Assembly (NCBI GenBank): GCA_964035575.1
Contig: OZ037911.1
Span: 186,001-250,000, forward strand
DNA: 64,000 nucleotides
Direction: 5' to 3'
From: Rhynchopus sp. YZ270_cl-10
Taxonomy: Eukaryota > Euglenozoa > Diplonemea > Diplonemida > Diplonemidae
Shown: positions 9,354 to 19,093 of the stretch, piece by piece
Position numbering within the stretch: the first letter of the stretch is position 1
How the letters are laid out: each line of letters opens with the position of its first letter
Notes under the pieces: model-generated
What the model was told of the DNA's origin: nothing
Databases searched by the model: none
Seen by the model: only the letters and a program-made list of their open reading frames with translations
Made by a program: the position numbers and the translations under genes

Positions 9354-9356
9354 CTG
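9354..9356 (-). promoter_or_regulatory. Putative 3' splice (trans-splice) acceptor of the Nudix gene
   Basis: The minus strand reads CTTTTCTCCCCTCTCTTCTC then AG, one of the strongest pyrimidine tracts in the window, 69 bases upstream of the Nudix start. Its position between two same-strand genes is what trans-splicing of a polycistronic transcript would need. Confidence 0.5.
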
Positions 9357-9435
9357 AGAAGAGAGGGGGAGAAAAGAGTGGAGGGGGTTTTTGTTGTGTC
9401 TAATCGCCTAAGAATCCATTTCGGGGATAATAAGG

Positions 9436-10335
9436 TCAATGTTGGCCGAAGCCTTTTGTACGGAAGGTAAAGGAGGCGAAGGGCTTGGGGATGGACCCGA
9501 AGATAAAGAACAGGACGCCGCAGAGTTTATTCGAGGCTGCTGCTGCAAACGATGCAGCAAAAATGTACTCTTTTTGAACTAAAGGAAATGCCGTCTTTGT
9601 TCTAGTGAGGCGGAGCGCATATCTTCGTCTGCTTGACTCATGATAAAAGTGAATGCGACAAGATGTTCGTAATGACGAATACAGATAAGAAGACACACCT
9701 TCCAGCGGTGCAAGAAAAAGAAGACCCGGTAGCTGTAACGCTACCAGTAGTCACCACCTTCCCGATCACATCTAGCTTTGGTGGATTCCCTCAAAGAGAG
9801 CAACCTGCACTGCACCGTGGAGATGAAGTGCACTCGCAGCTGGGACACAGGAGACAGAGAAGGGAAGATACTACTTGCCACTCCCCGACTAGGTGATCAT
9901 GCAGATGCGAAGGTGGAAAGAAGCAAGTCTAGGTATGTGAGAGCAGCTTTTATGAAAGATTTCTTCCCGGGGCTATTTGGTATTAAAAGGTCGGGTAAAC
10001 ACAAAAGGGGGGGGTTTGAAAATGTTTTTTGTATGTTTTGAAAGTGCTTTTGTGCTCTGTTTAATTTTGCTTGATAGAACACAGAAGGTGGGGTAGAAGC
10101 ACATACGTTCCTCCCAAGCAACCTGGCGCTTCAAGCCCTCCTCCGTAAGGCGTAGGTAGGTCTCATTTTCGGGGTTCACCACAGTACGGTATTTTAAGAG
10201 AAGACGTGCCTGCACCTCCGCACGCCACGGCAGTGTCGGGCCTGCAAGGAAGACTGCCGGCAGCGCCAGCGCGGCAGTCTCAAGGGGTGGACCTCCCTCC
10301 CCTGGGGTTGGCGTGAGCAACCTCCCTACACTCAT
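9436..10335 (-). CDS. Small two-exon gene, 123-residue protein of unknown function
   Basis: Exon 1 is 10335-10107 and exon 2 is 9578-9436. The intron (9579-10106, 528 bp) begins GTATGT and ends CTTTAG, and both frames are open in the matching phase. The start ATG gives MSVGRLLTPTPGEGG; the junction reads VAWEE then LQKEYIFAASF. The C-terminal part has a hydrophobic stretch, NKLCGVLFFIFGSIPKPF, which may be one membrane segment or a buried helix. The end is basic and aromatic (FTFRTKGFGQH). I do not recognise the family. The gene lies on the same strand between the coiled-coil and Nudix genes, as part of the cluster. Support is the donor consensus shared with other introns here and phase agreement; an extra exon inside the intron cannot be excluded. 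Confidence 0.6.
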
Positions 10336-10624
10336 TGTTTCTTCTCTTCTCTCCCCCCCCCGTTTTCTGTACATAAAAGTGTTTTTGGTTAACGCACCCT
10401 CGAAGTTACGAATCTAGTTTGCCTACTCCCTCACCAGAGGCTTTTTAGCTTGAAAGACCTATTCCGATTTAAAACCCAAATAGAAGTTTGGCAAAAAAAA
10501 GCATCGTACCTAATCAACGACCTATGTTCAAATAAAAATCTCTTTTTTTAACCTTTTATGTACATGCCTTTAAAGAGGGACTCAATCTGACCAAACGCTT
10601 TAGTGAATCTTTCTCTCTCTCTCT

Positions 10625-13600
10625 CTATCCCCTCCTCCCTGGTGCAGAAGATGGCCGTACCTTCTCGTTCCCTCTCACCATCGCATTGGTATGAGGCAAC
10701 GACCTGAGTACCTTTGGGGCTGAAAAGCCCTTTCCAGGAATATGCATCTTTCTGGTTTCCGGACGAACGAGGCTCACCATGATCCGCTCTTCCACCGGCG
10801 CTGCGAACCGCGTTGTCTTTTCCCTCGGTTCTTCCACCCGCGAATGCCTCGGCGCCATCAACCTCTTCAACTCATGAAGCTGCTGCAACTGTTTCATTTG
10901 CTCCTTCGGGAGCGACGCTGCTGCTTCTTCAACGTCTCCTCGCCCTTTCGCTTCCACCCCACCCCTTCTCCCCTCAACCACAATGCTTCCTTCTGGAATT
11001 TGAAGAGGTAACGGTGCTGGCGCTGCGTACGGTCTTCTTTTTACATTTGCCACCTTCCCTCCAGTTCTTCCTTTAGGGTAAGGTCCGGTCAATCGATGAG
11101 CATCAGGAATACACGATAAATCAAATGGAATATTTTGTAATATAGTTGGCTGCATTTCAACGGAAGGTTCTACTGCAAGATCGCACTCTGCTGCGTCCGT
11201 TTCGGCGTGCACCTCTGCCAACTCCTCCCCTCGTCTCTCCGCAATGTATTCCAATAAGGCGTATACTCTAGCCTCCAGGTCTTCCCATACCGTAAGCCGT
11301 CCTGTACTATGCACACCATAGCCTCTATCTGCAATGCTAAACACCCCATTTCCTGTCCACTCCTTTCCGTCAAATGGAGGAATCGAATGAGGGAGGGGTT
11401 GAAGGATTGACTCGGTTTTCATATGGAATGTGTCCGCAATTTTGTTGGTGATCTCCTCTGGGGTGACTCCGTTGCATACATCCTCGAGAAGCCCAGAGAA
11501 GATACAATTTCCCGGAGAAGTCATTCTAGTTAAAGGTCCTATCCTTGTCGTATTCACCCCCCTCTGTTGTTGCATCGATATTCTTTGCATCTCCACCTCC
11601 ATCTTTATCATGACCATAAGAGCGATACTGGCTGTAATCGCGGTGATACTATTTTCATTTTCACGCTCGGTGATTGGAGGAGGAAGAGAAGGAGGAGGAG
11701 AAAGGTCTATGCGATTTGAAGTACTTTTTTGCTCCTCATTTTGAGTCCATTCGGTCATCGTCCCCCTCGAGGCTGTTACCAAAACCTTCTGCGGTATTCT
11801 CACTACAGAGGGGCTACCCACCACCTTTGCAACATCTCCCCCTTTTCTTTCACTTATCTCTACCTGCGTTATTTCATCTACAGAAGGACTTCGGGGTATA
11901 GGGTATGCTTCTGGAGTTGTCTCTACCGCAATGTCTTTGAGCTCTGGGGATGCAGAAACACCGACGGAAACTGTGTTTTCTGGTTTTCTGAGAAGCGAAA
12001 GACGTCGGGAGCTTCCTCCTCCCCCTCCTCCTCCTCTTCCTGAAACAGAATGCTTGCGTTGCAGCTCATTTGAAAACGACGCGGTTCGATGTCTTTCTAA
12101 CCTCGATTTCTGCTCCGAAAGACGCCGTAAATCAGGCGACGTCTCCGACATCCTTCTCACCGAGACCGCAGAATCCCTTCTCCTCCGAAGAATCGGGGAA
12201 CTCATTTGGGGTGCACAATTTTCCTCCTCCCCTTCCCCTTCCCCTCCATCTCCTTCGGATTCACAAATTGACACTATAGAATTGCTTCGGAACGATCCTT
12301 GACGTATGTTCAATGGTATAGGATTCGATTCACCATTTAGCATCCCTTCAAGAAGCAGGAGGGTTTGCGCTGTGGTTGGAGGTGTCGAAGATTTTATGTT
12401 GTTACATAGCGAGGTGATGGTGTGAAGGAGTTGAGGAAGGGAGGGGATGACGTGGGTTTCTTCTTCTGCGAGGGATTTGAGCTGGCCTACTATGTCATCT
12501 GGAAGAGAAGAATCGGGGGATACAGTACTAAACGCAGAGATGCTTTGCACAGTAGCAGCAAGCCTGATGGAATGCCATTTGTTCATTTCTGGATGTTTCT
12601 TTGCGAGAATCGATTCTAGACGAGGCAGAACTTCTGACGCATGAATTTTATCATTGGTCATGCATTCTATGATATCTGAGATGGTTTCTGACGATTTTGA
12701 ATTCGATTCTGCCTCTTTGGATTGATTCAACTGAACGGTCATATCCTCAAGAGAATGTTCCAAAGAACTGCAAACCGTTTTCAACTGCGCGATTTCCTTT
12801 GTATACGATGTTACGACCTCTGCCATCTCTCCCTGCACAGTAAGAACCTTTTCGGACAATCCGTTTTTTTCTTTTAAAAATTCGAGCATATCAGACTCCT
12901 TCGCCTTCTTAAGACTCAGATGCTCAGCTTTCAACGATTTGATCTCCTTTTCGAGAAGATTATCTCCCACCTTTGGAGAGTGCTTTTTGGTAGATGAATG
13001 AGATAACCCTTTAACACGCTTGACTACACCTTCAAACGAGGGTTTTTTTGTTTCATTTGGTTCCTCATCTGATTCATAATCGGGTTCAAATTCTGTCTGT
13101 GAAGTACCGTCCATCATTTTAGCAACAACTTTTTCTTCCTTAGGTTTAGATCTGAATGCGTCCAACACCTGATGCGTCTTTTGCGTTTCAGATCTCGCCT
13201 GAAGGAGGTCCGTTCTCAGCAACGCCGCAGACTCTTCATGGATCGCAACACACTTCTGCAGTACAGACACCTCCTCCACGTGGTTGTTGTGGGTTCGTAG
13301 CACCTCGGCTTCTCGCTCTGCTATATCGGTTGTATACTGGGAAGAGGCAGTATCGAATTTTTCTCGAGAAACCTTGAGTTGGGTACGCAACGATTCCACT
13401 GTAGTATGACTTTCGTGCAGAGCTGCGTTCAAATCCATTTGAATTTGGGTATGCCGTTGGATATCTGCTTCGTATAAGGTGGTATCCCCTTCGAGTTCTG
13501 CAACCCTAGCTGATAACTCTGCGTTGTGCCGTGAGGTAAGCTGCAGATCCGCGGTGTGTTGGTCTCTTGAAGATGAAATCGTTGACGTCAGATGCTGTCT

Positions 13601-14179
13601 CGTTTCTGCAATCTGCGCCTCCTTCTCTTCAACCTGTTGTATCAACGCGGCACATCTCAAATCCAACCCCGCTACCGTTTCCTCTAACCTCACAATATCC
13701 GCTTTGTGTTGTTCTTGTAAACGTCGTTTATCTGCCTCATGCTCTTTGTGAAGTAGATTTGCTAGACCCTCAAAATTTTTTGCATCACGTTGTGCATCCT
13801 CATCATCCCCCGCAAGCTTCGTTAAATCAAATAATGTAAAGGTAGGAGTAACAGTATCGTCCTTTCGTCCGTTTTGCTGTGCACCATAAAGGGCCTCCTT
13901 ATACGCAAGGATCTCCCTGTGTAAGGTAGTGCGGATGTACGCCAAGGCACCACGTCGTGCCCGAAGCTCTCCTCTCAGCACGTTCTCTGTTAGCTCCCAT
14001 TGCGTCTTCCGTTTGGCCCATAACGCTGCCTCAGCAGTATGCCGGTCAACAGCCTCCCGCAGGTCTACAACAGTAGGGTGTTCTTCAAGAGGGACAATCA
14101 CACCTTCCTCATTCTGATAGTGCGAAAGATGCCTTGGGGAGATAGGTCCCGTAGAAACGGTTAAGGCATGGGGAGGCAT
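10625..14179 (-). CDS. Large coiled-coil protein, 1184 residues, unknown function
   Basis: A single open frame. Residues about 20-350 and 405-495 are rich in heptad-like Leu/Glu/Lys/Arg and should form long coiled coils (text such as HADLQLTSRHNAELSARVAE). The middle is low-complexity: an acidic Gly/Glu stretch (EGDGGEGEGEEE) and a glycine run before SSRRLSLLRK. The C-terminal third has Arg/Pro-rich segments, ending PSSAPGRRG. No motor, kinase or membrane segment is visible. Proteins of this build are often cytoskeletal or flagellar scaffolds, but that is only a class guess. Upstream, an AG after CCCCAAAACCAC sits 9 bases from the ATG. A short out-of-frame ATG (MPHASPC) overlaps the start. 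Confidence 0.85.
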   Translation of the reverse strand: MPPHALTVSTGPISPRHLSHYQNEEGVIVPLEEHPTVVDLREAVDRHTAEAALWAKRKTQWELTENVLRGELRARRGALAYIRTTLHREILAYKEALYGAQQNGRKDDTVTPTFTLFDLTKLAGDDEDAQRDAKNFEGLANLLHKEHEADKRRLQEQHKADIVRLEETVAGLDLRCAALIQQVEEKEAQIAETRQHLTSTISSSRDQHTADLQLTSRHNAELSARVAELEGDTTLYEADIQRHTQIQMDLNAALHESHTTVESLRTQLKVSREKFDTASSQYTTDIAEREAEVLRTHNNHVEEVSVLQKCVAIHEESAALLRTDLLQARSETQKTHQVLDAFRSKPKEEKVVAKMMDGTSQTEFEPDYESDEEPNETKKPSFEGVVKRVKGLSHSSTKKHSPKVGDNLLEKEIKSLKAEHLSLKKAKESDMLEFLKEKNGLSEKVLTVQGEMAEVVTSYTKEIAQLKTVCSSLEHSLEDMTVQLNQSKEAESNSKSSETISDIIECMTNDKIHASEVLPRLESILAKKHPEMNKWHSIRLAATVQSISAFSTVSPDSSLPDDIVGQLKSLAEEETHVIPSLPQLLHTITSLCNNIKSSTPPTTAQTLLLLEGMLNGESNPIPLNIRQGSFRSNSIVSICESEGDGGEGEGEEENCAPQMSSPILRRRRDSAVSVRRMSETSPDLRRLSEQKSRLERHRTASFSNELQRKHSVSGRGGGGGGGSSRRLSLLRKPENTVSVGVSASPELKDIAVETTPEAYPIPRSPSVDEITQVEISERKGGDVAKVVGSPSVVRIPQKVLVTASRGTMTEWTQNEEQKSTSNRIDLSPPPSLPPPITERENENSITAITASIALMVMIKMEVEMQRISMQQQRGVNTTRIGPLTRMTSPGNCIFSGLLEDVCNGVTPEEITNKIADTFHMKTESILQPLPHSIPPFDGKEWTGNGVFSIADRGYGVHSTGRLTVWEDLEARVYALLEYIAERRGEELAEVHAETDAAECDLAVEPSVEMQPTILQNIPFDLSCIPDAHRLTGPYPKGRTGGKVANVKRRPYAAPAPLPLQIPEGSIVVEGRRGGVEAKGRGDVEEAAASLPKEQMKQLQQLHELKRLMAPRHSRVEEPREKTTRFAAPVEERIMVSLVRPETRKMHIPGKGFSAPKVLRSLPHTNAMVRGNEKVRPSSAPGRRG

Positions 14180-14187
14180 GGGGCATT

Positions 14188-14190
14188 CTG
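14188..14190 (-). promoter_or_regulatory. Putative 3' splice (trans-splice) acceptor of the coiled-coil gene
   Basis: The minus strand has CTTCCTCATTTTTCTCCCCC followed shortly by ACCACAG, just upstream of the coiled-coil start codon. The leader would be very short and contains one out-of-frame ATG. Confidence 0.4.
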
Positions 14191-14226
14191 TGGTTTTGGG
14201 GGGGAGAAAAATGAGGAAGATTAAGT

Positions 14227-14714
14227 TTATGGTGATGAGCGGTGAGTGGACACCTTTGATGCCTTATCATTGAGGACATATTCCCCATGGTGTGGGTCAT
14301 GCGATACGACAGAATCGCTGTTTGGAGCTCGATTTCCGGAACGACCATGTGATGGATGACTGGCGTTTGTGGCGCCAGGATGTTTGTGTCCAAGGCAAGG
14401 GAGGACAGGGCAGTGGACCTGATATAGGGAATGGTGCAAGGGGGTGACTGGGGCTGCGGACTCTAAACTTCACGCCGTGATCGGCCGAGCTTTCAGAGCT
14501 CACTTATCTCCCCAACCTTCGAGAGGAGAGAGTCGTTGTATTCACGCTCCATCCACACACACCGATGCAAAACTTGCCCTTTATTTCGAAGAATCGTACA
14601 TGACTTTGTGTACGCTAAACCAAATGGACAACAACAAGATCTTGCAAAGGCTGCCTGGACATTCTTTTGTGCGATGTTTTTTTGTGCTTCTTTTCTAACC
14701 CTTCTAGACTCCAT
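14227..14714 (-). CDS. Possible small two-exon gene (uncertain)
   Basis: A frame starting at 14714 (MESRRVRKEAQKN) runs to 14493 with normal composition, including FARSCCCPFGLAYTKSC. Further downstream another open frame, ending at 14227 (HDPHHGEYVLNDKASK), follows a TATATCAG that could be an acceptor. No donor of the GTATGY type links them; GTGAGC at about 14478 or GTTGGG would be needed. I do not recognise either part. Both lie on the cluster strand, which mildly favours a real gene. Confidence 0.25.
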
Positions 14715-15261
14715 AGAAACACCGGTGCATCTCGCGTCACATGATAGACCACGTGAAAGGAACTGGAGGACTACGGGGTTGTCGTTCAATATTTTCCGCC
14801 ACTAGCCATGCCAGCGTTTTTTTTTTTTTTTTTGGTACCAAAAAGCCAGCGGAGAGTCACATTTTATCCCTTGAGTTTGCGATGTTTCCCGCGATTTTCC
14901 TGGAGGTCGAGGAAGCTGCGGAGGTGCAGGTCGAGGAGGCATGCAGAGGAAAGCGTTAAGTGCGCTGGGTCTCACCCGAAAACCTACCTACCTACCCCCC
15001 CGGAAAGAAAGAAAGGTGGTCCTGCCGCTTCAATGTTCTCCGTTGAATATTCACTACAACCAAGATCTGCACATCACCCACAATGAGAATAAAAAAATAC
15101 CCCTAAATTCCCCCGCTTTTTTTTTCCAATTCTCTGGCTAGTTGGGGTGGGGAAATGAGGGAGTACAAGACAATCTATAAATACATTTCATATTTTTTTG
15201 AAAAATCCATAAATTTTGAACAGACTTTCCAAAAGGAACTACTTTTTTTTCCCTTCCTCCT
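14715..15261. other. Intergenic spacer upstream of the coiled-coil gene
   Basis: Contains a 17-base T-run (about 14818-14835) and GC-rich text at 14900-14960 with GTCGAGGAAGC/GTCGAGGAGGC repetition, but no convincing gene. The 3' untranslated region of the pseudo-GTPase gene should end here. Confidence 0.45.
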
Positions 15262-18200
15262 TTATGAGGAGAGGTCTCGGGAATACTGCATCCATGCCGT
15301 TGCTGCTTCGACGGCATAGCTGACTGAATTATGCGTTACCGCCTTTTCAAACTTTTTAGGGAGCTGAACGTCACCTGCCCGCGAGATGCGTGCAGGGAGC
15401 CGTCTTCTGTCGAGCTTTGTGATGTGATGCCTTTCGTCATCCATTTCCTTTTCCAAATCTGCGTTGGCAACCGCAAACCTTCCGACCTCCTCGGTTCCAA
15501 TCCGCACCGTTCCATGCTGCACCTTTTGCACCCCACCCCCTAACCACCTTATAATCCTCCTGTTCTCTTGCTTCTCTCTGCTCCTTTGGATCTTCTTCCT
15601 CTCTTTGCTCCTTAACACAAAGGCCTCTGTTGCCGCAAGGTTCCGCCTCGTCTCTGACAGAACCCCATTCGAACAACGCACTGCAAGACTTAGAGCATGT
15701 GGTCCATCTGGTATAGCAGTTGATAAAGGCCATTCTGCGGGGAGCCGTGCGATTCCTTGGAGGAGACGGTCTGCGTATTCAATGCTTTGCCGTGCAGCGT
15801 CCATGTGAGCAACGCGGTCTTGGACTCTGGTTTGTTGGAGTTTTAAGAGGTACTCTTCCTCCATCGAGCATACGTCGGATTTAGTGTTTAAAAGGAAGAG
15901 ACGGCGAGATACTTCGCGTTCTGTAGTGCGTAAGGCGGTGATACGGATTGTAAGGTCCTGTCGTTTTCTTTGCATGCTTTCTCCAGAGGCAGCGCTGCGA
16001 AGTAATTCGGATACATCAAGACATTCGTGCGCATCGCATTGCGCACGTTCTTGCAAAAGGTACTGCCTTTCTGCACTAATTTTTAACAATCCTTGCCGAA
16101 GCTTTTCAGAATTCGCTGCAAAAACCCCGACAATCCGAGAAGGAAGTACTACCGCGCTGGAAATGAGGCGGAAGTTTTCTGTGTACAGAATTTCTAATGA
16201 TTTGAGGGCCTGCACGCATTCGTTGCGGGTCTGAAGGACTGCGTCCATGGTTTCGACTCCGACTGAACAGCTTTTTGCGACGTCGCTGATGAGTCGTTGC
16301 TTTTCGGCAGTTTCTTGCTCCAAGGTTGTGTCAGCTCTGGGGTGGCCTCTGCCGTCTGTGGTTTCATCCAGAGCCTCAGTGTGTTTACGTCTGATAAGAT
16401 CCTGTAGGCGGTCGATTTCTCTTCGGAGTTCTCCTTCTTTAAGTTCGCCTTTTCGCGCGCGATGTGCCTCTCTGCTTTCGCTTTGGCGTGCGCGGGTCAC
16501 CTTATGCTGGGTGATAGATTTGTTCTCCTGCTGCGCTTTGATAGAATGGATCAACACCGCCTCCTTCTCTTGACTCGCAATGCACCGTGCGCGCCCCGTG
16601 GTGATAACGGCCTGGAGATTCGAGTTTTGCCTCCTCATGTTGTCGACTGTGGTTGCCACGTGGTCGAGTTTGTCTTGGAGATGTTGGGATTCGCTTTTTA
16701 GCTTGGCAACCTGATCTCGGAGGGACGTATTCGCTTCTTCCTTTTGTTTGAAGAAGGCTTGAGTCGTGGAGACCGGGGTTTCAAGGAGTTGTCTCTCTGT
16801 GGTTGCGTAGAGCTCTGCAGAGGAGCGGCGTTCGTTGCCTTCCTCTTCGTCTGCAAGTTCCTCTTCGGAGCGGGTGGTGTGTTCGAGGACAATGTTCTTC
16901 TGTGTTGTGGCGAGGAGGGCGGACCAATGGAGTTTTGCTTTGGCAAGGCGGGTTTCTTCTGAACGGAGTTGGTGGAGCTCGCGGGCTAGGGTGGCAACCT
17001 CGGAGGAAGCTTCGAGGGCATTGCACTGTAGTGCTTCGATGCGTTCGGAGTGTTCGCGGACGGCCTCAAGCTCGCGGTCGCCGCGGCTGTGGAGGAGCCG
17101 CTTGCGTTCGCCCAAGGCTTCCTCCTCCGCCACAGCCTTGTGGTCCACGCCATCAAAGTCAACAGGGCGTTCCACAAGAAAAAGGTTTTCCGTACGACAG
17201 ATATAGTAGTACCGTTGCTTATCCTCAATGAAGCGGCAGACCCAAAGGCTCTTCTGTTGCACCTTAACGGAGGTGCGAAGTTCTCGGAGACGAACGATTT
17301 CTGCAGGGCTGTCCTGAGAGGAGAGAGAATGGGGGGTTAATAGCCGACCCCAAAATAGCAGAAAATAACACCCCCCTTCACACCAAAAACAGTAAAAATA
17401 AACAAAAACAGCTGCAAAAAAAGGCATAAAACCCCTCCTCCGAATTGAACAAAAAAAATGGGGGGAAATTTGTGGTAGATTGTCTCACCGGGTAGAGGGT
17501 GTTCGGCATACCTCATAAGTTGGAACCTTCATCCCTCTTCGCTTCATGACTGCGTAACGTACTGTATCTTCTATTGCGCATTTCACCCCTTTGTTGTACC
17601 GCTGCGAGGTCTCTGTTACAGCATTCAACTTCAGCTCCGCTGCCAGCGATGCCGCCTCCTTTACCTTAATGAAGGGTTGATCAGAGTGTTCTTTTCCCTC
17701 TAGCTTCTTCAACCTCTCTAACCGGGTACCACACAGTACGATGAGCGCTTTTGGGGCAGCTGCTGTGATGGCAGGCATCCAATGGGTCGTAATACGTTCA
17801 AATGAGCTGACCGGGACCGGGGTGTAACAGAGTAGAATGGCATCAGCGGAGACGAGGGGCGCGCTTTTGCAGGTATGGTCGAAGGAAAGCATGGCATTTA
17901 CCCGAAGCGGTTCCAGCTCTCCTCGGTCGTTAGGGAGCGAGACGGTTATGCCAACATGGGTAGGTTTGAAGTTTTTCTTCTTTTTCCCCATAGTGTAAAG
18001 CGAAAGAAAGCCCTGCAAATCGCACTCAACATCCCCGACGACAACAAGACTCACCTCCTCCTGTGCATCGGTAAACGCTTTTGCTGCAGGAGTCTCAACC
18101 GGTTGTGCTTCCCTAGGTGGTCCCTTCTGAGGAGGGGCCCGCTTGCGTTCCTTTGGCTCCTTCTTTTCCTTCTTTTCTTTTTTTTCTTTTTTCTCTTTCT

Positions 18201-18393
18201 TCTCCTTTTTTTCCTTTTTTTCTTTCCCTTCGCGGGATTTGCTGCGTTTGCTGCGAGACTTCTCTTTTGCCTCTGTTGGAGAAGCGGACTGAGCGGCAGG
18301 AGAGTTCGCTGGGGAGTCTGCAGCGGAAGGGGAAGGTGACCCGGAGGAGGTGGGGGACAAGAGGGCTGAGGGGTCGGGTTCTGGGGAGGACAT
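15262..18393 (-). CDS. Degenerate Rho-like GTPase domain fused to a long coiled coil (two exons)
   Basis: Exon 1 is 18393-17512 (294 codons) and exon 2 is 17313-15262 (683 residues); the intron 17314-17511 runs GTATGC to CTCTCAG in phase 0. The product is about 977 residues. Residues 1-40 are Ser/Pro/Ala-rich and about 40-85 are a Lys/Glu run. Residues about 112-285 resemble a Rho-family GTPase: VSLVVVGDVECDL, SADAILLCYTPVPVSSFERI, HWMPAITAAAPKALIVLCGT. The P-loop lacks the GK(S/T) signature (GDVECDLQGF), the DTAG box is replaced by FDHTCKSAP and the NKxD-type box reads GTRLER, so nucleotide binding is doubtful. Exon 2 is almost entirely coiled coil. It is probably a pseudo-GTPase scaffold. 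The 38 hydrophobic residues obtained by reading exon 2 back into the intron are not part of the protein. Confidence 0.8.
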
Positions 18394-18990
18394 TGGAGAA
18401 GAAGAGAGAGGTTTGTTTTGACAAAATAGAACTCAAATTCTAGAATTTCAGGGTCCACGATGTCACCAAAAAACGCAAAAAAGAAAGGCAAGAAGAGAGA
18501 GCGAGGAAAAAGGTGTCGAGAGATAATCTGGGAATGAGTTGTTGTGGTGGATGTGGAATGGAGGGGGGTGGGGGGGTAGGTAATTGAGTGGAAAAAGAAT
18601 TGGTGATTTTTTCTTTCCTCTGTTGGTGGTTTTTTTTTGTTTTCTTTTTTTTTTTTTGCTTTCAAACAAAAAAAATCAAAAATCAAAAGAGACAAACACA
18701 CGGGAGAATTGGGATGGTGGGAGTTGAAGTAAAAAGAGGGAGAGAAGAGAAAAGAGAGAAAAGAGAACAAGCAAACGCGAAAGCACTTTGGAACAAGCAA
18801 AAATAAAATAAAATAAAAAATAGCTTTTGCAAGATGAACTGAAGCCTCGTTGGCGCTTTAGTCATCTTGAAAACTAAAAAAAAACAAAAAGGGGGCAAAA
18901 AAAAAAAAAAGGTTGTCAGCCTCCCTTCATCCATCCGCCCCCCATTTCTTTTGGGCTGAATTCGAATGGAATACTGAAGTTCGACTACAG

Positions 18991-19093
18991 GTAGGGGGGG
19001 TGCCTATATCCCCTAAGGTTCACGGTTTTCGTCCTGGAGAAGTGGCACCTTTCTTCAAAAAGGCACCTACATGCCAGGTATAGGCCCCCCTAC
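18991..19093. repeat. Small inverted-repeat element
   Basis: The left end reads GTAGGGGGGGTGCCTATA and the right end GTATAGGCCCCCCTAC, giving about 15 bp of terminal inverted repeat around 70 bp without coding capacity. No clear target duplication was seen. Confidence 0.5.

Noticed and set aside
17314-17427. A hydrophobic N-terminus (MPFFAAVFVYFYCFW...) on the coiled-coil protein, looking like a membrane segment or signal peptide
   Set aside because: It is translated intron: a strong acceptor CTCCTCTCAG lies just before the coiled-coil text, and the upstream exon joins in phase with a GTATGC donor.
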